A stretch of 64,000 nucleotides of DNA. It comes from Cloacibacterium rupense. Its GTDB lineage: Bacteria; Bacteroidota; Bacteroidia; Flavobacteriales; Weeksellaceae. The position numbers and the translations under genes were made by a program. The first letter of the stretch is position 1. Every line of letters starts with the position of its first letter. The notes beneath the pieces are model-generated. The model searched no databases. It was not told where the DNA came from and worked only from the letters and a program-made list of their open reading frames with translations. The stretch spans positions 186,001 through 250,000 of the forward strand of contig NZ_BMLV01000003.1 of NCBI RefSeq assembly GCF_014645495.1, written 5' to 3'. Shown piece by piece: positions 1 through 7,929 of this stretch.

Positions 1-203
1 ATCACATCAAAGAAAAGCTAGGTATCAAAGCTGGAGAAACTACTGCCGATGGTTTGTTTACCTTGAAACCAGCAGAATGTCTTGGCGCTTGCGGTTATGC
101 ACCCATGATGCAATTAGGCAAATTTTACAAAGAAAATTTAACCATAGAAAAAGTAGATGAAATCCTTGAACTTTGCAGACAAGGACAAATTGCTCTTGAT
201 TAA
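1..203 (+). CDS. nuoE: NADH-quinone oxidoreductase subunit E (C-terminal part)
   Basis: The reading frame is open from base 3 to the TAA at 201-203, giving the last 66 residues of a protein cut by the window edge. It contains ECLGACGYAPMMQL, the second half of the thioredoxin-like [2Fe-2S] motif of NuoE (C-x3-C). In complex I this subunit holds cluster N1a and sits with NuoF in the peripheral arm that oxidises NADH. nuoF follows after 11 bases, so the two are co-transcribed. The identity rests on the Fe-S motif and on position; the N-terminal half cannot be judged. Confidence 0.93.
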   Translation, partial: HIKEKLGIKAGETTADGLFTLKPAECLGACGYAPMMQLGKFYKENLTIEKVDEILELCRQGQIALD

Positions 204-214
204 AAATATTGAAA

Positions 215-1567
215 ATGAGTAAAAAACTTTTACTTAAAAACGCTCACATAGAAGGTATCAGATATTTTGATACCTACAGAAAAAACGGTGGTTATGAAGC
301 TGCTGAAAAAGCACTAAAAATGACTCCAGACCAAATAGTGGAAGAAGTAAAAACTTCAGGTCTACGTGGTAGAGGTGGTGCTGGTTTCCCTACCGGAATG
401 AAATGGAGCTTCCTTGCAAAACCAGAAGGGGTGCCAAGATATTTGGTAGTAAACGCAGACGAATCTGAACCTGGAACTTTCAAAGATAGATATTTGATGG
501 AGTTTATTCCTCATCTTTTGATTGAAGGAATGCTTATCTCTTCTTTTGCTCTTGGTTCTAATGTTTCATACATCTACATCAGAGGAGAATACGCTTGGAT
601 TCCTGATATTTTAGAACAAGCTATTGAGGAAGCTAAAAAAGCTGGTTTTCTTGGTAAAAACATACTTGGTACAGGTTTCGATTTAGAAATTTATGTTCAA
701 AGAGGAGCTGGTGCTTACATCTGTGGTGAAGAAACTGCACTTCTAGAATCTCTCGAAGGAAAACGTGGAAATCCTCGTTTGAAACCTCCTTTCCCTGCTG
801 TAAAAGGACTTTACCAATGTCCAACTGTTGTAAATAACGTAGAAACCATTGCTGCTGTAGTTCCAATTATTGATATTACAGGAGCTGAATATGCTAAAAT
901 TGGCGTTGGTCGTTCTACAGGAACTAAATTAATTTCCGCTTGTGGAAACATTAATAAACCAGGAGTTTACGAAATAGACATGACATGTACTGTAGAAGAA
1001 TTTATCTTCTCTGATGAATATTGTGGTGGAATTCCTAATGGTAAAAAACTGAAAGCTTGTATTCCTGGTGGTAGTTCTGTGCCAATTCTTCCGGCCAATT
1101 TGTTATTAAAAACTGCTACTGGTGAACCTAGATACATGAACTACGAATCTCTTTCTGATGGCGGTTTCGCTACAGGAACTATGATGGGTTCTGGTGGTTT
1201 TATTGTTCTAGACGAGGACCAATGTGTGGTAAAACACACCATGACTTTAGCACACTTCTACAATCATGAGAGTTGCGGACAATGTACCCCTTGTAGAGAA
1301 GGAACAGGTTGGATGTATAAAATCCTTAAAAAAATAGAAAACGGAGAAGGAAAAATGGAAGACATCGATTTACTTTGGGATATTCAAAGAAAAATTGAAG
1401 GAAATACCATTTGTCCACTAGGTGATGCAGCAGCATGGCCAGTTGCAGCAGCTATTCGCCATTTCAGAGATGAGTTTGAATGGCACATCAATAACCCAGA
1501 TTGTTTAACCAAAAATTACGGAATTGCACATTATGCAGATCCTCTTCCAGTAGTTGAAAAGCAATAA
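215..1567 (+). CDS. nuoF: NADH-quinone oxidoreductase subunit F
   Basis: Flavoprotein of complex I: it binds NADH and FMN and passes electrons to cluster N3. Seen in the 450-residue product: the glycine-rich NADH/FMN motif GRGGAGFPTG (about 52-61), ADESEPGTFKDR (about 81-92), CGEETALLESLEGKRGNP near 172-190, and the N3 ligands SCGQCTPC near 351-358 with a fourth Cys in TICPLGD near 400. All expected ligands are present and the length is normal. The frame also opens at a TTG at 209, but the ATG at 215 fits the family start and is preferred. The next gene begins one base after the stop. Confidence 0.97.
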   Translation: MSKKLLLKNAHIEGIRYFDTYRKNGGYEAAEKALKMTPDQIVEEVKTSGLRGRGGAGFPTGMKWSFLAKPEGVPRYLVVNADESEPGTFKDRYLMEFIPHLLIEGMLISSFALGSNVSYIYIRGEYAWIPDILEQAIEEAKKAGFLGKNILGTGFDLEIYVQRGAGAYICGEETALLESLEGKRGNPRLKPPFPAVKGLYQCPTVVNNVETIAAVVPIIDITGAEYAKIGVGRSTGTKLISACGNINKPGVYEIDMTCTVEEFIFSDEYCGGIPNGKKLKACIPGGSSVPILPANLLLKTATGEPRYMNYESLSDGGFATGTMMGSGGFIVLDEDQCVVKHTMTLAHFYNHESCGQCTPCREGTGWMYKILKKIENGEGKMEDIDLLWDIQRKIEGNTICPLGDAAAWPVAAAIRHFRDEFEWHINNPDCLTKNYGIAHYADPLPVVEKQ

Positions 1568-1568
1568 A

Positions 1569-2405
1569 ATGAAGAAATTTTTTAAAATAATTTTATTACT
1601 TTTTGTTGGAAATTTTGTTTTCGGACAAGATAATGATGTCGTTAAACCTTCAAAAAAGGAATTCGGAGAAAAAGGAACAATGTTTTTCTTCTGGGGTTGG
1701 AATAGAGCTGGCTTCACCAAATCTGATATTCATTTTAAAGGAAATGGTTATGATTTTACACTACATGATGTAATAGCTCACGACAGACCTTCTGAATTAA
1801 GCTGGGATTATATTGATCCAGGTGCGTGGTCTAAACCTCAATTTGTGTTAAGATTAGGATATTTTGTTAAAGAAAATTTAGCTGTAGTATTGGCTACTGA
1901 CCATATGAAATATGTTATGGACCAAGACCAAACTGCAAAAATTACTGGAAATATTTCGGACCCTGTTTATTCTTCAATGATTCAAAACGGCGAAATCAAT
2001 CTTACAGATGAAAAATTCTTAACCTTCGAACATACTGACGGCTTGAATTATGTAAACATAGGTTTAGAAAAATATAAAAGTTTGTCAAATAAAGAAAATA
2101 TAGATATTCTTTGGTCTTATGGTGGTGGTATTGGAATGATGCTTCCAAAAAGTAATGTAAAATTATTTGGATTTGATCGAAGTGATCGATTTCATGTGGC
2201 AGGTTTTGGTACTGATTTAAGAACCAATATCAATTTTATTTTCTGGAAAAGATGGATGGCAAGAGTAGAAGGAAAAGCAGGTTATATTAATATGCCTGAT
2301 GTAAAAACTACCCTTCATAATAAGCCTGACAAAGCATCTCATGATTTCTTTTTTGGACAAGTTAACTTTGGTATAGGTTACGTTTTTAGACTTAAAAATA
2401 TATAG
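1569..2405 (+). CDS. Predicted outer-membrane beta-barrel protein inside the nuo operon
   Basis: The 278-residue product starts with a clear signal peptide (MKKFFKIILLLFVGNFVFGQ, cleavage likely at the Gln, as is usual in this group). The rest alternates hydrophobic and polar residues with many aromatics (FFFWGWNRAGF, WSYGGGIGMM, FWKRWMARVEGKAGY, GQVNFGIGYVFRL). It ends in an aromatic-rich strand, as barrel proteins do. I know similar uncharacterised outer-membrane proteins in Bacteroidetes but no function. It is not a complex I subunit by any visible motif, yet it starts one base after nuoF and precedes nuoG by 43 bases, so it must be co-transcribed. An ATG 15 bases upstream lies inside nuoF and would spoil the signal peptide. 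Confidence 0.8.
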   Translation: MKKFFKIILLLFVGNFVFGQDNDVVKPSKKEFGEKGTMFFFWGWNRAGFTKSDIHFKGNGYDFTLHDVIAHDRPSELSWDYIDPGAWSKPQFVLRLGYFVKENLAVVLATDHMKYVMDQDQTAKITGNISDPVYSSMIQNGEINLTDEKFLTFEHTDGLNYVNIGLEKYKSLSNKENIDILWSYGGGIGMMLPKSNVKLFGFDRSDRFHVAGFGTDLRTNINFIFWKRWMARVEGKAGYINMPDVKTTLHNKPDKASHDFFFGQVNFGIGYVFRLKNI

Positions 2406-2448
2406 GACTTTTCATTAAGAATTAAAATTCAACTCATAAACAAATAAA

Positions 2449-3453
2449 ATGAGCGAAGAAATTAAAAAATTTAAAATAACCATTGACGGACAGACTACAG
2501 AAGTAGCTCCTGGAACTTCTATTTTGAACGCTGCAAGACAAATCGGCGGAAAATCTGTTCCACCTGCAATGTGTTATTACAGTAAATTAGAAAATAGTGG
2601 TGGTAGATGTAGAACTTGCTTGGTAGAAGTCTCTAAAGGTTCTGATGCAGATCCTAGACCAATGCCAAAATTAGTAGCAAGTTGCAGAACTAATGTAATG
2701 GACGGAATGGAAGTGAAAAATCTTACTTCTGAAAAAACACAAGAAGCAAGAAAAGCCGTTACTGAATTTCTATTGTTAAATCACCCTCTAGATTGCCCAA
2801 TTTGCGACCAAGCTGGTGAATGTCATCTTCAGGATTTAGGTTACGAACATGGTGTGGAAAATACAAGAACAGAGTTCGAGAGAAATACTTATGATGCTGA
2901 TGATTTAGGACCTAATATTAAACTGAACATGAACAGATGTATCTTGTGTGCAAGATGCGTTTTAGTAGCTGGACAATTGACCAACCAACGTGAACATGGA
3001 ATTCTTTTCCGTGGAGATCACGCCGAAATTTCTACCTATCTCAACAAAGCTTTGGATAATGATTTCATCGGAAATGTGATAGATGTTTGTCCGGTTGGTG
3101 CTCTTACAGATAGAACGGCAAGATTTGCAAGCAGAGTTTGGTTTACAAAACCAGTAGATGCTACTTGTAAATGCGAAAAATGTAGTGGAAAAGCAGTTCT
3201 TTGGATGAAAGGTGATGAAATTGTGAGAGTTACTGCTAGAAAAGACCAGTACGGAGAAGTAGAAGATTTTATTTGTAATGAATGTAGATTCGAGAAAAAG
3301 GATGCTAAATTCTGGAATATTGAAGGACCAAGACACATCAGTAGACATTCTGTAATTTCATTGAATCATTACATGAAATCTGATGAAATGGAAGTTCAGA
3401 AATTAGAAAATGAAACCGCTAAAGAAATCAGCAATAAAGATAATTTAGAATAA
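2449..3453 (+). CDS. nuoG: NADH-quinone oxidoreductase subunit G, short form
   Basis: Peripheral-arm Fe-S subunit of complex I. Domains in order: plant-type [2Fe-2S] ferredoxin (Cys42, 54, 57, 79); the His-Cys3 [4Fe-4S] motif NHPLDCPICDQAGEC (His112, Cys116, 119, 125); a [4Fe-4S] site (Cys164, 167, 170, 214); then the start of a molybdopterin-oxidoreductase-type domain with CKCEKC (240-245) and CNEC (276-279). The protein ends at 334 residues, so the large C-terminal molybdopterin-like domain of the roughly 900-residue enterobacterial NuoG is absent. The stop is followed by a normal spacer, so this is a short form, not a frameshift. Similar short forms are known to me from flavobacteria. Confidence 0.93.
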   Translation: MSEEIKKFKITIDGQTTEVAPGTSILNAARQIGGKSVPPAMCYYSKLENSGGRCRTCLVEVSKGSDADPRPMPKLVASCRTNVMDGMEVKNLTSEKTQEARKAVTEFLLLNHPLDCPICDQAGECHLQDLGYEHGVENTRTEFERNTYDADDLGPNIKLNMNRCILCARCVLVAGQLTNQREHGILFRGDHAEISTYLNKALDNDFIGNVIDVCPVGALTDRTARFASRVWFTKPVDATCKCEKCSGKAVLWMKGDEIVRVTARKDQYGEVEDFICNECRFEKKDAKFWNIEGPRHISRHSVISLNHYMKSDEMEVQKLENETAKEISNKDNLE

Positions 3454-3481
3454 TTAGGAGAAAGATAATGATTAAAGATTC

Positions 3482-3526
3482 TCAAAATCTAAAATCTAAA
3501 ATCTAAAATCTAAAATCTCAAAAAAA
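3482..3526. repeat. AAAATCT word tract in the nuoG-nuoH spacer
   Basis: Five tandem, slightly varied copies of the heptamer AAAATCT fill the spacer between nuoG and the nuoH start codon. The same word family appears before nuoI (about 4612-4645), after nuoN (10810-10822) and, inverted, inside valS. No function is visible. Confidence 0.8.
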
Positions 3527-4576
3527 ATGGATTTATTAATTTTTAAAACAATACTTGTAGTATCACTTTTCGTTCTTTCTATGGCTGTTGCAGCTTATTC
3601 TACTTGGGCAGAAAGAAAAGTAGCTGCTATTATGCAAGACAGAATTGGGCCAAACAGAAGTTGGAAATTTGGATTGCTACAACCATTAGCAGATGGTGGT
3701 AAATTTTTCTTTAAAGAAGATTTTATCCCAGAAAAGGCTGAAAAATTCTTATTTTTCTTCGGACCAGGTTTAGTCATGTTTATTTCACTGATTACAGGAG
3801 CGGTAATTCCTTGGGGTACATCACTTAATTTTGGTGGTACATCTTATGATTTACAAGTGGCCAATATAGATGTAGGTGTTCTTTATTTAATGGGAATGGT
3901 ATCCATCGGAGTTTACGGAATTATGCTTGGAGGTTGGGCTTCTAACAATAAATTTGCATTAATTGGTGCAATTAGAGCTTCTTCACAAATGATTTCTTAC
4001 GAATTAGCAATGGGATTGGCATTATTAGCAATCATAATGATGAATGGTTCTTTGGATTTAAAAGAAATTGCGGCTCAACAATCTGGTTGGTTCGGTATGA
4101 AATGGAATGTTTTCTTTCAACCTGTGGCTTTTATTATTTTCTTTGTAGCTGCATTAGCAGAGACTAATAGATCGCCATTTGATTTACCAGAATGTGAAAC
4201 CGAATTGGTAGGAGGTTTCCACACAGAATATTCTGCAATGAAACTAGGTCTATTCCTTTTCGGAGAATATGTAAATATGTTTATTTCTTCAGCTTTAATC
4301 ACTACGCTGTTTTTGGGAAGTTATAATTTCCCTGGATTGGCCTGGATTGGTGAAAACTGGGGAGAAAATGCAATGGGAATTGCAAGTATTATGGTTTTTC
4401 TTGGTAAGACTTTCTGTGTAATCCTTACTTTTATGTGGATTAGATGGACTTTGCCAAGATTTAGATATGATCAATTAATGCACTTGGGTTGGAAATCTTT
4501 AATTCCTCTAGCATTAGTGAACTTGTTAATAACAGGTGTAGTGATTTTGTTGAATCAACACTATCAATGGATATAA
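3527..4576 (+). CDS. nuoH: NADH-quinone oxidoreductase subunit H
   Basis: Membrane subunit of complex I that forms the quinone-access channel between the peripheral and membrane arms. The 349-residue product is polytopic (about eight predicted helices) and has the family signatures AERKVAAIMQDRIGPNR near residues 28-44 and the acidic quinone-site loop NRSPFDLPECETELVGGFH in the second half. Length is typical. It lies between nuoG (73-base spacer with word repeats) and nuoI (72-base spacer, also with word repeats). Confidence 0.97.
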   Translation: MDLLIFKTILVVSLFVLSMAVAAYSTWAERKVAAIMQDRIGPNRSWKFGLLQPLADGGKFFFKEDFIPEKAEKFLFFFGPGLVMFISLITGAVIPWGTSLNFGGTSYDLQVANIDVGVLYLMGMVSIGVYGIMLGGWASNNKFALIGAIRASSQMISYELAMGLALLAIIMMNGSLDLKEIAAQQSGWFGMKWNVFFQPVAFIIFFVAALAETNRSPFDLPECETELVGGFHTEYSAMKLGLFLFGEYVNMFISSALITTLFLGSYNFPGLAWIGENWGENAMGIASIMVFLGKTFCVILTFMWIRWTLPRFRYDQLMHLGWKSLIPLALVNLLITGVVILLNQHYQWI

Positions 4577-4648
4577 AATTATAAGTGATAAATGATAATT
4601 GATGTTTGATTTTACCAATCTAATATCTAAAATCTGAAATCTAAGAAT
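4577..4648. repeat. Word-repeat spacer between nuoH and nuoI
   Basis: The spacer is built from two degenerate word families: AAGTGATAAATGATAATTGATG, then AATCTAATATCTAAAATC-type words. The same two vocabularies recur at 32690-32720 and 3482-3526. No promoter element or hairpin stands out. Confidence 0.6.
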
Positions 4649-5203
4649 ATGAAATTAACCAATAGATCAAAGGTAGCCTCTAACAAAAAGATGACTTTTG
4701 CAGAGAAAATTTATCTTCCTGCCATCATCAAAGGGATGGGAATTACTGGTAAACACGCCATTATGACGCTTACTGGTAAATTACCAACGGTGAGTTATCC
4801 TGAAGAAAAAAGAGAATTTGCAAAAATTTATCGTGGTCAACATGTTTTGAAACGTGATGATGAAGGTAGAGAAAGATGTACAGCTTGTGGTTTGTGTGCT
4901 GTTGCTTGTCCTGCAGAAGCAATTACCATGACAGCGGCAGAACGTACCAAAGAACAAAAACATCTTTATCGTGAAGAAAAATATGCTGAAGTATATGAAA
5001 TCAATATGCTAAGATGTATTTTCTGTGGACTGTGCGAAGAAGCTTGTCCGAAATCTGCCATTTATCTCACCGATAAAATTGTAAAACCAGAACAAAACAG
5101 AGGTTCTTTTATTTATGGCAAAGATCTTTTGGTTGAAAGTATGGAAAACAGAATAGATGTCTCTGATAGACAAACAGAATCACAAAAAAAAGCTCTTAAA
5201 TAA
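4649..5203 (+). CDS. nuoI: NADH-quinone oxidoreductase subunit I
   Basis: Ferredoxin-type subunit carrying clusters N6a and N6b, which pass electrons towards the terminal cluster N2. Two perfect C-x2-C-x2-C-x3-C motifs are visible: CTACGLCAVACP (Cys77, 80, 83, 87) and CIFCGLCEEACP (Cys123, 126, 129, 133). 184 residues is normal. The gene abuts nuoJ with no spacer: the TAA at 5201-5203 is followed directly by ATG at 5204. Confidence 0.97.
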   Translation: MKLTNRSKVASNKKMTFAEKIYLPAIIKGMGITGKHAIMTLTGKLPTVSYPEEKREFAKIYRGQHVLKRDDEGRERCTACGLCAVACPAEAITMTAAERTKEQKHLYREEKYAEVYEINMLRCIFCGLCEEACPKSAIYLTDKIVKPEQNRGSFIYGKDLLVESMENRIDVSDRQTESQKKALK

Positions 5204-5698
5204 ATGGAACAGTTCTTATTCTTTTTCATCGCTTTGGTAGCGGTTGCAAGTGCTGTTTATTTTGTATTTGCAAAAAATCCTTTATATGCAATTTTATCTT
5301 TAATTGTTACTTTCTTTAGTATTGCTGCATTGTATGTTTTACTCAATGCTCAGTTTTTAGGAATTGTACAAATTATTGTATATGCCGGAGCAATTATGGT
5401 GTTATTCCTTTATGTATTAATGATGCTTAACCTTAATGCTAAAGACGAAAGCAAAAAGCACAATCTACTAAAATTTACAGGAATTATTTCTGCTGGAATC
5501 ATTTTCGTAGGTATGATTGGTGCTTATAAAGGGGTAGCTATGACCAATGCAACAACAGATGTAGATAGCCAAATTGGTCTTACAAAAAATCTAGGAAAAT
5601 TATTGTTTAACGAATACGTATTGCCATTTGAACTCGCTTCAATTCTGATTTTAGCAGGTATTGTAGGTTCTGTATTGATTGGTAAAAAAGATTTATAG
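5204..5698 (+). CDS. nuoJ: NADH-quinone oxidoreductase subunit J
   Basis: Small membrane-arm subunit (164 residues, about five helices). The conserved stretch FLGIVQIIVYAGAIMVLFLY near residues 50-70 is the helix 3 signature of NuoJ, with the pi-bulge region implicated in proton translocation. It sits directly between nuoI and nuoK, the canonical order. Confidence 0.95.
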   Translation: MEQFLFFFIALVAVASAVYFVFAKNPLYAILSLIVTFFSIAALYVLLNAQFLGIVQIIVYAGAIMVLFLYVLMMLNLNAKDESKKHNLLKFTGIISAGIIFVGMIGAYKGVAMTNATTDVDSQIGLTKNLGKLLFNEYVLPFELASILILAGIVGSVLIGKKDL

Positions 5699-5701
5699 AA
5701 T

Positions 5702-6028
5702 ATGGAAGTCAATTCATTTATACAAAACATTCCTCTAGACTGGTACATTATCCTCAGTAGTTTTTTGTTCTGTCTAGGAGTTTTAGGAGTTTTAGTCCGC
5801 AAAAATGCTATTATCATTTTAGGATGTGTAGAATTAATGCTTAATTCTGTAAATCTACTTTTAGCTGCATTTTCAGCTTACAAAGGTGATGGTCACGGAC
5901 AAATTTTGGTATTCTTCATTATGGTAGTAGCTGCTGCAGAAGTAGCAGTAGGACTTGCTATCATTACAATGATGTACAGAAATACCAAAAACGTAGATGT
6001 AAGTATTTTTAACAAATTAAAAGGATAA
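5702..6028 (+). CDS. nuoK: NADH-quinone oxidoreductase subunit K
   Basis: Three-helix membrane subunit (108 residues), Mrp-antiporter (MnhC) related. The conserved membrane glutamate lies in CVELMLNSVNLLL and the second conserved acidic helix in VVAAAEVAVGLAI, both typical. The stop overlaps the nuoL start by one base (TAATG), which suggests translational coupling. Confidence 0.96.
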   Translation: MEVNSFIQNIPLDWYIILSSFLFCLGVLGVLVRKNAIIILGCVELMLNSVNLLLAAFSAYKGDGHGQILVFFIMVVAAAEVAVGLAIITMMYRNTKNVDVSIFNKLKG

Positions 6029-7926
6029 TGCAGATGGAAAATTTAGTTTATGCAATTATATTACTTCCTTTATTTGGATTTGTAATCAACGGATTATTAG
6101 GGAAATATCTACCGAAAATGGTAGTTGGTGCATTGGCAACTTTGGTTGTATTTGCTTCTTTTCTTATTAATGTAAAAATATTTTTAGGTTTCACAGACCA
6201 TAGTTCGCCAATTATTGTAAAAGCTTTCGAGTGGTTTACAGTAGGTGGTGTTCAGGTAAATTTTGGGTTTCAGATAGACCAACTATCATTAATGATGATG
6301 ATGATTATCACCGGAATTGGTTCTCTTATTCACCTCTACTCTATCGGTTATATGAGCCACGACAAAGGTTTCTATAAATTTTTCACTTATTTGAATTTAT
6401 TTATCTTCTCTATGTTATTACTAGTAATGGGAAGTAATTATTTAATTCTATTTATAGGTTGGGAAGGTGTAGGTCTTTGTTCTTATTTATTAATTGGTTT
6501 CTGGTACGAAAACAAAGAATATGGCAAAGCTGCTAGAAAGGCTTTCATTATGAACAGAATTGGTGACCTTGGTTTATTGATTGGGATTTTCTTAATCGCT
6601 ACACAAACCAATGCACTAGATTATCTTTCTGTAGCTCAAAATGCTTCAAAATTTGAATTTGACGGTGTGGTGATTATGTTCATTACTTTAAGTCTTTTCA
6701 TTGGAGCAATGGGAAAATCTGCACAAATTCCTTTATTTACTTGGTTACCAGATGCAATGGCTGGTCCTACTCCAGTTTCGGCTTTAATTCACGCTGCTAC
6801 AATGGTTACTGCTGGTATTTATTTAGTAGTACGTTCTAATTTCTTGTATCATTTAGCACCAAGTACTTTAGATTTTATTCTATACATTGGTCTAGCAACT
6901 TCATTAGTTGCCGCATTTATTGGTCTAAGACAAAACGATATTAAAAAAGTTCTTGCCTACTCTACTGTTTCGCAGTTAGGCTTAATGTTCATCGCATTAG
7001 GAGCTGAAGCTTACACCACAGCAATGTTCCATTTAATGACACACGCTTTCTTCAAAGCATTATTGTTCTTAGGAGCTGGTTCTGTAATCCATGCAATGAG
7101 CGGAGAACAAGATATGAGATTTATGGGAGGTTTAAAATCTAAAATCCCAGTAACCTATTGGACATTCTTAATCGGAACTTTGGCAATTGCTGGTATTCCT
7201 CCATTATCTGGTATGATTTCTAAAGACGAAATCTTAACTGCACTTTGGGCAAAATCACCAATTATTTGGGGCTTAACATTGTTCAGTGCTGCACTAACTG
7301 GTGTGTATATGTTTAGATTGTTATTCTTAACATTCTTCGGAAAATTTAGAGGAACAGAAGAACAAAAACATCACTTACACGAAAGCCCAATTTCTATGAC
7401 ACTTCCTTTAGTAGTTTTAGCAATTCTTTCGGCAGTTGGTGGTTTCCTTAATCTTCCTCACTTCTTAGGAGAAGGAAATACTCAAAAATTAGCACATTGG
7501 TTACACCCAATCTATGTTCCTGGAATAGCACACCCTGAAGTAGAATTTGGAACAGAAATGATTCTATTGGCATTTACCATTTTAATGGTTATCGTAATTT
7601 TCTTTGTATTAAGAAATATCTACATCATCAAAAAGAAAATGGCTTTACCAGAAGAAGAATACAAAGGATTAGAAAGATTATCTGCTAAAAAATTATTTGT
7701 AGATGAATTTTATAATGCTACCGTGGTAAAACCTGTAGAAGGACTAGGTCACGGAACCAGAATGTTTGATAAAATTCTAAATAAATTCTTTGATTATATA
7801 GGATTCGGAGCGGTAGATTCTGGAAGAGCCTTCAAAAAATTCCAAAACGGAAATGTAGAAAATTATGTCCTTATTATGTCTTTGGCAATAGGATTAATAT
7901 TAATTGTTAACTTTATATTACAATAG
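6028..7926 (+). CDS. nuoL: NADH-quinone oxidoreductase subunit L
   Basis: Distal antiporter-like proton pump of complex I, with the long lateral helix at the C-terminus. The 632-residue polytopic product contains NuoL signatures: GWEGVGLCSYLLIGFWYE, LPDAMAGPTPVSALIHAATM and AYSTVSQLGLM. The start overlaps the nuoK stop by one base; an ATG two codons downstream (6034) is an equally plausible start. A hydrophobic C-terminal helix follows a charged linker, as expected. Confidence 0.96.
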   Translation: MQMENLVYAIILLPLFGFVINGLLGKYLPKMVVGALATLVVFASFLINVKIFLGFTDHSSPIIVKAFEWFTVGGVQVNFGFQIDQLSLMMMMIITGIGSLIHLYSIGYMSHDKGFYKFFTYLNLFIFSMLLLVMGSNYLILFIGWEGVGLCSYLLIGFWYENKEYGKAARKAFIMNRIGDLGLLIGIFLIATQTNALDYLSVAQNASKFEFDGVVIMFITLSLFIGAMGKSAQIPLFTWLPDAMAGPTPVSALIHAATMVTAGIYLVVRSNFLYHLAPSTLDFILYIGLATSLVAAFIGLRQNDIKKVLAYSTVSQLGLMFIALGAEAYTTAMFHLMTHAFFKALLFLGAGSVIHAMSGEQDMRFMGGLKSKIPVTYWTFLIGTLAIAGIPPLSGMISKDEILTALWAKSPIIWGLTLFSAALTGVYMFRLLFLTFFGKFRGTEEQKHHLHESPISMTLPLVVLAILSAVGGFLNLPHFLGEGNTQKLAHWLHPIYVPGIAHPEVEFGTEMILLAFTILMVIVIFFVLRNIYIIKKKMALPEEEYKGLERLSAKKLFVDEFYNATVVKPVEGLGHGTRMFDKILNKFFDYIGFGAVDSGRAFKKFQNGNVENYVLIMSLAIGLILIVNFILQ

Positions 7927-7929
7927 CAA

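Noticed and set aside
3482-3526. Possible CRISPR-like array
   Set aside because: The units are seven bases, directly tandem and degenerate, with no spacers and no cas gene in the window.
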